64,000 nt of DNA from Dyadobacter alkalitolerans DSM 23607 (GTDB taxonomy: Bacteria > Bacteroidota > Bacteroidia > Cytophagales > Spirosomataceae). Below the pieces are notes generated by a model that saw nothing but the letters and a program-made list of their open reading frames with translations, had not been told where the DNA came from and made no database searches. A program made the position numbers and the translations under genes. The stretch is from positions 310,001 through 374,000 of the forward strand of contig NZ_AUAS01000004.1 of assembly GCF_000428845.1 (NCBI RefSeq), written 5' to 3'. Below are positions 13,987 to 22,433 of this stretch, piece by piece; within the stretch, counting starts at the first letter, position 1, and each line of letters begins with the position of its first letter.

Positions 13987-15615
13987 TCAGGAAAGCCGGA
14001 TCAGCAGCCCTTCGTCCCCGCCCAAAGTAATGATATCTTCCACTTGCATACCGATGCGTTCAATTTCTGTTCCCAGGATAATGGTACCTGAATAAGATTC
14101 CTGTCTCGGTTTGAAATAGGCAGGTCTGTGACTCAGATTCAAAACAATCAGAAATCTCTCATTGCCAGATTCGCGCAAGTAAGAGATTAGTTGTTGGTCC
14201 GCATAAACAGGCCTGTAAGATCCGACATTCAGCGCTGTGTGTTCTGTGCGGAGGCTAATCAGTTTACGGTAAAAATGCAGTTTGGAATACGCATCCTCTT
14301 TTTGCTTCTCAACATTGACCCGTCCGGAGTTGAATGGCAATCTCAACCATGGCTTGTAAGTTGAAAAACCTGCATTGATCTCGCCGCTCCATTGCATAGG
14401 CGTACGGGCGGGATCGCGGCTGATATTCAGATCGGGCATATTCAGGCCTTGCGGGTCTACGATTTCGTTCATTGGAATCGCCACATCGCGCATCCCGATT
14501 TCATCTCCATAATATATAGTAGGCGTCCCGCGCAATGTCAGCAGCAAGAGCGCAGCGACTTTTGCCTGCTCACGGCCAACGCGGCTTGATATTCGCGGTT
14601 TATCATGATTTCCCAGCACCCAGTTCGGCCACCCTTCGGCGGGTAATGCGCCTTCATATTCATCAATCGCCATAGCAATCGCAGGCGCATCCCAGGGCAA
14701 TGTTAGTAACTGGAAATTGAATGGCAAGTGAGCGCCCTTGTTATCCTGACCATAATAGGTAACCAGCTTGTGAATTGGCAGATAAATTTCACCGATCAGC
14801 ACGCGCTCGTCGTATTCATCAGTAACAGCGCGCATCATACGTACAATTTCGTGCACCTCGGGCTGATCCGTGGAATAAACCGGTGTGTAATGATCGTAAA
14901 TCAGATCGTTCGGGTCGAATGTTAAACCTGGGAACGGCGGATTATCGCGCAGTTGCTCATCCTTAATCATATGCCACATGACATCCACCCGGAAACCGTC
15001 AATCCCTTTGTCCAGCCAGAAACGCATTACATTCATCATGGCCTCCTGAACTTGCGGGTTGCGCCAGTTTAGGTCGGGTTGTTCTTTCAAAAAAGCGTGG
15101 TAATAATATTGCTGGGTAACTTCGTCCCATTCCCAGGCATGTCCGCCAAAAACGCTCAGCCAGTTGTTAGGTAGCCCGCCATCGGCTTTCCCGTCGTGCC
15201 AGATATACCAGTCGCGTTTGGGATTGTCCTTGGAAGATCTGCTTTCCAGGAACCAGGGATGCTGGTCCGATGTGTGGTTTGGGACCAGGTCCAGAAGCAG
15301 CTTCATGCCCCGGTTGTGGACTTCGCCGAGCAGTTCATCAAAATCTTCCATTGTCCCGAAAAGCGGGTGTATGCCTTGATAATCTGATATATCGTAACCG
15401 AAATCGGCCATTGGCGAAGAAAATATCGGCGAGAGCCAGACGCAATCTACACCCAGCCATTGTAAATAGTCGAGCCTGCTGATAATGCCTTGCAGATCAC
15501 CAACGCCATCACCGTTTGAATCCTGAAAAGACCTTGGATAGATCTGGTAGATAACGCCATTTTGCCACCAGAGATGCTGTGACTTTACAGATGGTTGTGT
15601 TATTCCTTGCTCCAT
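13987..15615 (-). CDS. GH13 alpha-glucosidase / oligo-1,6-glucosidase-like enzyme
   Basis: A 542-residue alpha-amylase-superfamily enzyme. It begins WWQNGVIYQIYPRSFQDSNGDGVGDLQGI, typical of oligo-1,6-glucosidases and alpha-glucosidases. The catalytic set is complete: nucleophile D211 in GFRVDVMWH, acid/base E276 in VLIGEIYLP and transition-state aspartate D338 in VLGNHDKPR. A C-terminal beta domain ends the protein. There is no signal peptide, so it should act in the cytosol on short alpha-glucosides such as isomaltose, maltose or trehalose-like sugars. It is a single minus-strand gene, divergent from the MBL hydrolase gene. The exact linkage preference cannot be decided from sequence alone. 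Confidence 0.9.
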   Translation of the reverse strand: MEQGITQPSVKSQHLWWQNGVIYQIYPRSFQDSNGDGVGDLQGIISRLDYLQWLGVDCVWLSPIFSSPMADFGYDISDYQGIHPLFGTMEDFDELLGEVHNRGMKLLLDLVPNHTSDQHPWFLESRSSKDNPKRDWYIWHDGKADGGLPNNWLSVFGGHAWEWDEVTQQYYYHAFLKEQPDLNWRNPQVQEAMMNVMRFWLDKGIDGFRVDVMWHMIKDEQLRDNPPFPGLTFDPNDLIYDHYTPVYSTDQPEVHEIVRMMRAVTDEYDERVLIGEIYLPIHKLVTYYGQDNKGAHLPFNFQLLTLPWDAPAIAMAIDEYEGALPAEGWPNWVLGNHDKPRISSRVGREQAKVAALLLLTLRGTPTIYYGDEIGMRDVAIPMNEIVDPQGLNMPDLNISRDPARTPMQWSGEINAGFSTYKPWLRLPFNSGRVNVEKQKEDAYSKLHFYRKLISLRTEHTALNVGSYRPVYADQQLISYLRESGNERFLIVLNLSHRPAYFKPRQESYSGTIILGTEIERIGMQVEDIITLGGDEGLLIRLS

Positions 15616-15803
15616 AATTGTGGGTTTTGATCATTCAAAAGCCTTTGGACGTAAAAAATCGAGCCTACAAGAATAGCAAGAGCGATAGCGCGAGAAGTGA
15701 AGTTGCACCATTCCTACAATGATATGTATTAATGGATGTTGTGGCACAGTTTTTAGATCGCCGGGGTATCTTTTAAAATCTGTTAACCAAAACGAGTATT
15801 CAA

Positions 15804-16766
15804 ATGGAGCAAATAACAACACAGGAAAAAGACGCTTTCTTCAAAGTTGCGGAGGGCGTTTGGGGGTTGACGGACATTATGGTGAATGTATATGTTGTCC
15901 AAAATAAGGAGGATCAGTCCTGGGTCCTGATAGATGCCGGGCTCAAATCTGCCTATCCGAAAATCAAGAAAATGGTCACTCAGCTTTTTGGAGAAGGAGC
16001 GAAGCCAGCGGCAATTGTGCTTACACACGGTCATTTCGATCATGTAGGGTCTCTGAAAAAACTGGCGGAAGAGTGGGACGTGCCCGTTTATGCACATTAT
16101 CTGGAATTGCCTTATCTCAGGGGAAAATCCAGCTACCCACCACCGGATTCCAGCGTAGGAGGCGGGCTTATGGCTTATATGGCTGACCTTTATTCGTCAA
16201 GTCCGATTGACTTGCAGGGTCGGGTAAGCGAGTTCCCCGGCATAACTGCGGACATCCCCTTCATGCCCGAATGGAAATACATTCATACGCCCGGGCATGC
16301 ACCCGGACACGTAAGTTTCTGGCGCGAAAAAGACAAAGTGCTGATAGCGGGCGATGCTGTGGTAACAACCAAACAGGAGTCGGCAACGGCGGTTTTGTTA
16401 CAAAAGAAAATCTTAAGTGGTCCTCCAAAATATTTCACCTGCAACTGGCTGAAAGCAGAAGATTCGGTAGACCAGCTTGCATCGTTACTGCCTAATGTGC
16501 TTGCGACGGGCCATGGCAAACCAATGTACGGAAAGGAAATGCAACAGCAGCTGCTGGAACTTGCCTATTATTTCGAAGAGAAAGCGGTGCCAAGCACAGG
16601 CCGTTATGTAATGAGCCCTGCCATTACGGATAGCGAAGGAATTGTGTCTGTGCCGAAAGAAACTGCTGAACCTTATCAAGTACTGTTTACAGTTGGGGCA
16701 GTTGCCGCAGCGGCGGCGCTTGGCTGGGCTTTGTTTTCAAAATATAAGGTTCAAAAGACCTATTAA
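15804..16766 (+). CDS. Membrane-anchored MBL-fold metallo-hydrolase
   Basis: A 320-residue metallo-beta-lactamase-fold hydrolase. The metal-binding motif THGHFDHVG (H75, H77, D79, H80) is intact, followed by further ligands in THTPGHAPGH-like form (HTPGHAPGHVSFW) and AGDAVV. A hydrophobic segment near the C-terminus (about residues 294-311, LFTVGAVAAAAALGWALF) followed by a basic tail looks like a C-terminal membrane anchor, unusual for this superfamily. No signal peptide is present, so the catalytic domain should face the cytosol. The substrate is unknown; glyoxalase II-like and lactonase-like activities are options. The gene stands alone and is divergent from the glucosidase. Confidence 0.85.
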   Translation: MEQITTQEKDAFFKVAEGVWGLTDIMVNVYVVQNKEDQSWVLIDAGLKSAYPKIKKMVTQLFGEGAKPAAIVLTHGHFDHVGSLKKLAEEWDVPVYAHYLELPYLRGKSSYPPPDSSVGGGLMAYMADLYSSSPIDLQGRVSEFPGITADIPFMPEWKYIHTPGHAPGHVSFWREKDKVLIAGDAVVTTKQESATAVLLQKKILSGPPKYFTCNWLKAEDSVDQLASLLPNVLATGHGKPMYGKEMQQQLLELAYYFEEKAVPSTGRYVMSPAITDSEGIVSVPKETAEPYQVLFTVGAVAAAAALGWALFSKYKVQKTY

Positions 16767-17073
16767 ACCAAAGCAAAGAGTATAGCTTAGCTATAGCTTA
16801 GCGCCTAACACTTATTTCATAACGTCAGGTACAGAGACGATCGTCATGTGCTATGCCAGCAACGAATTTGCTATGCCAGCATGGAAACGACATTTTCTGA
16901 CCTGACGTTGTGTGGAAATGTGTGCCCTCCGTCAACAACTTTATATACTTAATTCCATTGTTATGCCGTTAACTCTTCCATGCCAGCCAGGATTGCTGGC
17001 AGGTATGATTTTTTACGTCCATTTTCTTAATTCGTAAGGATTAAAATGAAAGTAAATAAGTACTATCATAAAA
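16767..17073. repeat. Repeat-rich intergenic region, 307 bp
   Basis: No gene is visible here. The region holds a perfect tandem pair of TATAGCTTAGC (16781-16791 and 16792-16802); a 10-bp inverted repeat AACGTCAGGT/ACCTGACGTT (16821-16830 and 16900-16909) enclosing a GACGATCGTC palindrome (16836-16845); two copies of TGCTATGCCAGCA (16849-16861 and 16869-16881); and a short hairpin TGCCAGC/GCTGGCA (16981-16987 and 16995-17001). The ATGCCAGC core thus occurs three times forward plus a partial reverse copy. It could encode a structured RNA, be a decayed mini-element or hold regulator sites for the downstream receiver gene. Confidence 0.75.
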
Positions 17074-17568
17074 ATGGATCAAAGAGAGATTTACCTAGTA
17101 GACGATTCGGCGGATCATAGATATCTTGTCCGGACAATCTTTAAAAAATTTCTTCCCAATTATCATGTGCGTTTTTTCCAAGGCGGCAGTGAATTATATC
17201 AATTTCTCATCCTGCAATCCTCCCCGGACTACGCTGGCAGACTTCCCGCGCTAATCATACTTGATCAGCAAATGCCAGCCATCAGTGGGCTCGAAGTGCT
17301 GAAACTACTCCGCCGGACACCGGACAACGCAAAAACTAAATGGAAAACCGTGCCGATCGTTATCCTCAGCAGTGACGATTCAAATGACATTATCAATAAA
17401 TGTTACATGGCAGGCGCTAACTCGTTTTTTTTGAAACCACTCGAATTCGAAGAACTGCGTTACATGTTGGAAACGATCTGTCACTATTGGATGGATTACA
17501 ACAAGCTTCCACAGATCAGCCAACCAAAGATTGAACAAAAGCCAACGACGCTGGATCACGATGAGTAA
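17074..17568 (+). CDS. Receiver-only response regulator (Rcp1-like)
   Basis: A 164-residue single-domain response regulator. The acidic pair is D10-D11, the phosphoacceptor D64 in LIILDQQMPAISG, the switch residue S in VILSSDD and the conserved lysine in FFLKPLEFEEL. The C-terminal 20 residues are a hydrophilic tail without a DNA-binding domain. Such proteins often act in phosphorelays or by protein contact, commonly with phytochrome-like or PAS kinases (family knowledge). No kinase lies directly beside it; the nearest, a hybrid kinase at 18142-20439, is on the other strand. It is preceded by the repeat-rich spacer. Confidence 0.9.
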   Translation: MDQREIYLVDDSADHRYLVRTIFKKFLPNYHVRFFQGGSELYQFLILQSSPDYAGRLPALIILDQQMPAISGLEVLKLLRRTPDNAKTKWKTVPIVILSSDDSNDIINKCYMAGANSFFLKPLEFEELRYMLETICHYWMDYNKLPQISQPKIEQKPTTLDHDE

Positions 17569-17698
17569 CGCATTTGTTACCGCGTAATATTACCTGGTGG
17601 CTTGCCATTTAATAAGTGTAAAACCGTTTGATAACACAAATACCGGATGTATGGCTCAATTTCGGTTATTTTGAACGTCACTCAAAACTATCAAAACC

Positions 17699-18055
17699 GT
17701 GGAAAGTAATAGAGAGATCGGCGCGACGATCATATTATTTGGAATGATATTTTTCTGGATCTTTTCCACTATCCGGAAAAATCACAGAGCAAAACAAAAG
17801 CAAAAAATTCTACGTGAAGGCATTGAAGCAAATGCAACGGTCCTGAACATTAAACCGACCGGCGAGTATTTGAACAATTTACCCGAATACCAGATGAAAG
17901 TAAAAATCCAGCATCCGAAAGGCACGGACTTCGTAGCAGAAGTAACAGAAACATTGTCCTACTCCAAATACGATGCGATGAAACAAGGCAGCCAGGTGCT
18001 GGTAAAATACGACCCGGAATATTACAAACGGGTAATCTTTTTACAAACCGCCTGA
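17699..18055 (+). CDS. Small single-pass membrane protein of unknown function
   Basis: A 118-residue protein starting with GTG. Residues about 8-26 form one membrane segment (ATIILFGMIFFWIFSTI), followed by a basic linker (RKNHRAKQKQKI). A beta-rich cytosolic domain comes next, with the pattern GIEANATVLNIKPTGEYLNNLPEYQMKVKI and GSQVLVKYDPEYYKRVIF. That pattern is like DUF3592-type domains, where short beta strands sit beside a membrane anchor, but the match is by eye only. It is followed by a bidirectional terminator shared with the hybrid kinase gene. Function unknown. Confidence 0.68.
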   Translation: MESNREIGATIILFGMIFFWIFSTIRKNHRAKQKQKILREGIEANATVLNIKPTGEYLNNLPEYQMKVKIQHPKGTDFVAEVTETLSYSKYDAMKQGSQVLVKYDPEYYKRVIFLQTA

Positions 18056-18111
18056 CACCTATACAGACATTAACAATCACACACCTATTCGCAATTTATT
18101 GCGGTTCTTTC

Positions 18112-18151
18112 AAGGCAACTTCCGGTCATCGGCGGTTGCCTTTATTTTTTT
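18112..18151 (+). terminator. Bidirectional terminator between convergent genes
   Basis: AAGGCAAC (18112-18119) pairs with GTTGCCTT (18135-18142), with an inner CCG/CGG pairing, and is followed by a T-rich run. It lies between the small membrane-protein gene and the 3' end of the hybrid kinase gene, overlapping that kinase's stop codon. Confidence 0.7.
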
Positions 18152-20439
18152 CTGTAAGCAGCGATTTTTGCGTATAATTCGTTGGGCGTGAAAGGCTTGC
18201 TAATGTAGTCGTTCATGCCTACTTTGAAGGCAATGTCCTTAATGTCCAGCATAGCCGAGGCTGTAAGCGCAATGATAGGAAGCTGTGCATATTTCGGGTC
18301 GGGCAGATACCGGATCTTGGCTGTGGCTTCGTAGCCGTCCATTTCGGGCATTTGCAAATCCATCAAAACAAGATCATAGTCGTTCTGCTGCACGATTTCA
18401 CAAGCGATAAGTCCGTTTTCGGCTACGTCATAATCTATTTCCCATTGCTTCATGAAGTTTTTCATCAGGAAAATGTTGACCGCATTGTCTTCAACGATCA
18501 GCACTTTCATGCCTTTCAGACTCTTGATATCCGTAACGGATTGGCTGGTTTGGGCCGGAATCTGTCTTTCACTTAGTTTAAATGTAAGGCTGAAATAAAA
18601 GGCCGAACCTTCGCCTGGTTTGCTGCGCAGGTTAATGGTGCTTCGCTGCAATTCCAGCAGTCTTTTTGTTATCGTAAGTCCAAGGCCTGAGCCTCCGTAT
18701 TTTCTGGTCGTATCCGAAGTTGCCTGCGTGAAGCTGTCAAAGATGTTATCCAGTTTTTCAGGTGGGATTCCGATTCCGGTATCTTGTATCTCAAAGTCAA
18801 TGGTTACAGAATCCGGATCACGCTTTGCTATGGAAGCAGAAATTGTGACTTTGCCAAATTCGGTAAACTTCACGGCATTGCTTACCAGATTGGTAAGGAT
18901 CTGGCCCAGGCGCACAGGGTCGCCTGTTACATTGAGGTTAAGTGCCTCATCCACATTCAATGCAAGTGAGATTCCTTTCTCATCGGCTCTTTGGATACTG
19001 CCCGAACGAATGTTTTCGAGTAATACGAGAATGTTAAAATCAACCTCCTCAAACTCAATCTTTCCGGCTTCTATCTTACTGAAATCCAGGATATCATTAA
19101 TAAGTACCAGTAGGTTTTCAGCCGAAAATTTCAGAATGTTCAGATATTCCATCTGCTCCGGCTTCGGATCGTGTTGAAGCAGCAAATGCGTAAAGCCGAT
19201 CACTGCGTTCATAGGTGTCCGTATCTCATGGCTCATTGTAGACAAAAACTGGGATTTCGCCACAGCCGCCATCTCTGCCTGTTCCTTCGCTTTGATCAGT
19301 TCCTGCTCATTTTTCTTTTGCGCATCAATGTCCATAATGGCGCCGTAAAGCTTCACGACACGCCCGGTATGGTCGGCAAACGGCTTTCCTATGGCATGGA
19401 TAAACTTGATCTTACCATCCGGGAGCACAATCCTCAGGTCAAAGCTCGCCGGGTTGAGGTTATTTACAGCATCCTTGATATGCGAAATGTATAGATGCAT
19501 ATCGTCCGGATGGATCATTCTAGAAAATAACTCCGTATTCGGGCCAGTGGAATTAGGTTCGAGGCCAAAGATGCGGAATGCTTCATCAGACCAGTAATTC
19601 TGGTTGGTAACCAGGTCCGCTTCCCAGCTTCCGCTGTGTGTAAGTTGTTGGGATTCAGCGAGCATGGCTTCATTCCGCCTGATTAATTCTTCGGCATTTT
19701 TCCTATGGCTGATATCGTGCCAAACCACCAGGAGCACCATTTTATCATCGACATGGACCGGATTCAGCGTCACTTCTACCGGAAATTCATCGCCATCCCG
19801 GCGTTTATGGATCCATTCGAACCGGTTGTAGCCCGTTTCGTGCGCAATGCGGTCCATTTCCAATGATTTTTCGTCAGAACGCCTTCCGTCCGGCTGGAAT
19901 TCCGGTGAAAACTTCGCGGGATGGATTGACAGCAGCTCGCTCTTGTCCTTGCATCGTAGCATCGTTACGGCTGCGTTGTTGCAGTCTATGACGCCCTGAC
20001 TGTCAATCAGTAAATGTGCATCCGTTGAACGTTCGAAAACTACGCTCAGCTTTTCCCGCAGCGAATAGCGTTCGTGAATATCCGTGATGGAACCCACCAT
20101 TCGCGCAGGTTTTCCATCGATAAACTTAGCATTTCCGCAACATTCGAAATAGCGGTAACCTTTGAATTTTGTGCGCAACCTGACCTGCACATTGTATGGG
20201 ATATTTTGTTCGAGCTGGGCATTGATTGCCGTTCTCACAACTACCCGATCGTCGGGATGGACGAGCATTTCTGTGAAATTCTCGTAACCCGGCGTAATTT
20301 CATTTGGCTGATATTCAAGAAGTTCGAAAAGCCGATCTGACCAAGTCTGCTTATTTGTTTCAAAATCCCAATCCCATATTCCGGCATTTATACCGGAAAT
20401 CACCATTTCCAAAGACTCGATTGTAAACGCTGAACTCAT
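18142..20439 (-). CDS. PAS-containing hybrid sensor histidine kinase
   Basis: A 765-residue soluble hybrid kinase. Three PAS domains occupy about residues 1-380 (for example GIWDWDFETNKQTWSDRLFE, a middle STDAHLLIDSQGVI type and GSWEADLVTNQNYWSDEAF). The HisKA domain carries H404 in FLSTMSHEIRTPMNA. The HATPase domain spans about 515-635 (NLVSNAVKF, DTGIGIP, GGSGLGL). A C-terminal receiver (about 645-762) has phosphoacceptor D694 in LVLMDLQMPEMDG. No membrane segment is predicted, so signals should be cytosolic, such as a ligand, redox state or light via PAS cofactors. No output partner is adjacent; the nearby receiver-only regulator is a possible relay target. Confidence 0.93.
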   Translation of the reverse strand: MSSAFTIESLEMVISGINAGIWDWDFETNKQTWSDRLFELLEYQPNEITPGYENFTEMLVHPDDRVVVRTAINAQLEQNIPYNVQVRLRTKFKGYRYFECCGNAKFIDGKPARMVGSITDIHERYSLREKLSVVFERSTDAHLLIDSQGVIDCNNAAVTMLRCKDKSELLSIHPAKFSPEFQPDGRRSDEKSLEMDRIAHETGYNRFEWIHKRRDGDEFPVEVTLNPVHVDDKMVLLVVWHDISHRKNAEELIRRNEAMLAESQQLTHSGSWEADLVTNQNYWSDEAFRIFGLEPNSTGPNTELFSRMIHPDDMHLYISHIKDAVNNLNPASFDLRIVLPDGKIKFIHAIGKPFADHTGRVVKLYGAIMDIDAQKKNEQELIKAKEQAEMAAVAKSQFLSTMSHEIRTPMNAVIGFTHLLLQHDPKPEQMEYLNILKFSAENLLVLINDILDFSKIEAGKIEFEEVDFNILVLLENIRSGSIQRADEKGISLALNVDEALNLNVTGDPVRLGQILTNLVSNAVKFTEFGKVTISASIAKRDPDSVTIDFEIQDTGIGIPPEKLDNIFDSFTQATSDTTRKYGGSGLGLTITKRLLELQRSTINLRSKPGEGSAFYFSLTFKLSERQIPAQTSQSVTDIKSLKGMKVLIVEDNAVNIFLMKNFMKQWEIDYDVAENGLIACEIVQQNDYDLVLMDLQMPEMDGYEATAKIRYLPDPKYAQLPIIALTASAMLDIKDIAFKVGMNDYISKPFTPNELYAKIAAYRKK

Positions 20440-20572
20440 TAGCTAACCTGTTCCAATATTTTTCTAAATAAAGATAATTTATATTGCAATGTTACTGTTT
20501 GTAAAGTGAATTTGTAAAACTAGTTGGGCGATCTTTAGCCTGCGACTTTTTAGCAATGTGCGGTATAAAAAT

Positions 20573-20627
20573 CAAAAACCGCAACAACTGTCCAAACACT
20601 CGTTGTGACATCTGCTGCGGTTTTTTG
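20573..20627 (-). terminator. Intrinsic terminator of the GapN-like gene
   Basis: CAAAAACCGCA (20573-20583) pairs with TGCGGTTTTTTG (20616-20627), and an inner ACAAC/GTTGT stem (20584-20588, 20602-20606) adds stability. On the minus strand it follows the dehydrogenase stop at 20660 and ends in a T-run. Confidence 0.7.
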
Positions 20628-20659
20628 AATAAAACTTAGCTAAAAAAATGGAGTGTTAT

Positions 20660-22285
20660 CTAGAAAATAAATTTAGTGCTCAGGAAGTTGGACGTATCCT
20701 CGTGAACGATTTCGTTAATCAGCTGCTTATTCGCTTCATTCATTTTAAATGCAACCAATGAGCGGATGGAGAACGAGCGGATCGCGTCGGCAACAGATAA
20801 TGTTCCTTCTGCGCTGTCCTTGCGTCCTGTGAAAGGGAACACATCCGGACCGCGCTGGCACTGGCTGTTCACATTCACACGGCTCACCTGATTTACGAGC
20901 GGATCGATCAGCGAAGCAACTTCATCGGCATTGCTACTGAATATGCTAACCTGCTGTCCGTGTGTAGATTCAATTAAATATTCAATCGTTTCTTCCAGGT
21001 CATCAAACGGAACAACGGGCACGATAGGGCCGAATTGCTCTTCGTAATATAGCTTCATTTTATCATTGATGGGATAAACCACAGCCGGATAAAAGAACGA
21101 GCCTTCCGAAGCTCCGCCATTTTCATTCATGATCTGCGCGCCATTTTCGAGTGCATCTGAAATGCAGCCGTTCAGATATTCGATTTTATTGGTTTCCGGC
21201 AGAGGAGTCAGGGCGACGCCTTTTTCCCACGGCATACCGAATTTCAATTCACCGACCGCATCACACAGCTCTTTCAGGAATTGATCCGCAATGCTCCTGT
21301 GCACCCAGACGATCTTCAAAGCCGTGCAACGCTGGCCATTGAAGGAAAGCGAGCCCGTAATGATCTCTTTTACAGCCAGGTTGATATCTGCATGCGGTGT
21401 AACAATCGCTGCATTTTTCGCATCCAGACCCAGTACTGCACGTAAGCGGTTTACTTTCGGGTGGGACTTTTTCAGTTCGTTGGCCACTTTACTCGAACCG
21501 ATTAATGTAAGCACATTGATCTTTCCGGATTGCATAAGCCCCGGAACAATCGCATTGCCACGGCCGTAAATCACATTCACAACGCCTTTTGGAAAGCTGT
21601 TCATGAAGGCTTCCTGCAAAGGATAATGCAGCAATGTCCCGAATTTCGGAGGTTTAAAAAGTATTGTGTTACCCATGATCAATGCGGGGATCAGGGTTGT
21701 GAAAGTTTCGTTTAAGGGGTAATTAAATGGTCCCATACAAAGCACAACGCCTAATGGTGAGCGCCTTACCTGCGCGGCAATGCCGTCCACAATGTCGAAA
21801 CCGGAAGAATCTCTATCTAGGTTTTTGAGGGAATCAATGGTTGCGTAAATATATTCGACGGTCCGGTCAAATTCTTTGGTTGAATCGGCAAACGACTTGC
21901 CGATTTCCCACATGATGAGCTTTACGATAATGTCCTTTTGTTCGATCATTTTACCAGTAAACTGCTCCACGCAGTGTATTCTTTCGGCAACACTCATCGT
22001 AGGCCATTCGCCCCGGCCATTGTTATAAGCAGCAACAGCAGCGTCCAGCGAAGCCGCTGCTTCGTCGGCTGTGCATATCGGATAACTGCCAATCAGTTTG
22101 CGTTCAAGGCCATTTTCTGTTTTGATACAAACAGGCGAGTAAACCTCATGCACAGGGCCATCCCAGGTCTTCATTTCGCCATTGCTCAGATACTCGCGCT
22201 GGTGGACCAATGAAGGCAGCAAAAATGCTGCGGGAATGTCTTGTTCTTCAACAAAGATGTTTTTTAACGTGGAATTGAAATCCAT
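20660..22285 (-). CDS. gapN: NADP-dependent glyceraldehyde-3-phosphate dehydrogenase-like ALDH
   Basis: A 541-residue aldehyde dehydrogenase whose diagnostic segments (GPFNYPLNETFTTLIPALI, ILFKPPKFGTLLHYPL, SFNGQRCTALKI) match the non-phosphorylating GapN group. That group oxidises glyceraldehyde-3-phosphate directly to 3-phosphoglycerate while making NADPH. The catalytic cysteine is C320 in FNGQRCTALK. The general-base region reads LGLDAKNAAIV instead of the usual ELGGKN; a glutamate is normally found at the first position, so the base may be displaced to the aspartate two residues on. The ATG at 22285 (MDFNSTLKNI) was chosen over 22351 because the extra 22 residues lack family character. 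It is longer than typical 475-residue GapN. Confidence 0.75.
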   Translation of the reverse strand: MDFNSTLKNIFVEEQDIPAAFLLPSLVHQREYLSNGEMKTWDGPVHEVYSPVCIKTENGLERKLIGSYPICTADEAAASLDAAVAAYNNGRGEWPTMSVAERIHCVEQFTGKMIEQKDIIVKLIMWEIGKSFADSTKEFDRTVEYIYATIDSLKNLDRDSSGFDIVDGIAAQVRRSPLGVVLCMGPFNYPLNETFTTLIPALIMGNTILFKPPKFGTLLHYPLQEAFMNSFPKGVVNVIYGRGNAIVPGLMQSGKINVLTLIGSSKVANELKKSHPKVNRLRAVLGLDAKNAAIVTPHADINLAVKEIITGSLSFNGQRCTALKIVWVHRSIADQFLKELCDAVGELKFGMPWEKGVALTPLPETNKIEYLNGCISDALENGAQIMNENGGASEGSFFYPAVVYPINDKMKLYYEEQFGPIVPVVPFDDLEETIEYLIESTHGQQVSIFSSNADEVASLIDPLVNQVSRVNVNSQCQRGPDVFPFTGRKDSAEGTLSVADAIRSFSIRSLVAFKMNEANKQLINEIVHEDTSNFLSTKFIF

Positions 22286-22370
22286 TGAGTCATTATTTAT
22301 TGTGAAACCGTAACATTTTAACACACTGGGATGATGACGAGGTTTAGCCATTTTATCCCTAATACGGAAA

Positions 22371-22378
22371 CAAACTTA
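22371..22378 (-). promoter_or_regulatory. -7 box upstream of the GapN-like gene
   Basis: On the minus strand TAAGTTTG matches TAnnTTTG. Transcription would begin near 22365, about 80 bases before the preferred start codon at 22285. No clear -33 TTG lies at the right distance. Confidence 0.4.
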
Positions 22379-22433
22379 GCGGACTTTACAATTCTTTAAT
22401 GGATTGATTTCGACCTAAAATGACTTAAAATTG

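Noticed and set aside
16821-16909. Integron attC-like site formed by the AAC...GTT inverted repeat
   Set aside because: The outer bases do not fit the RYYYAAC and GTTRRRY attC consensus, and no integrase or cassette gene is nearby.
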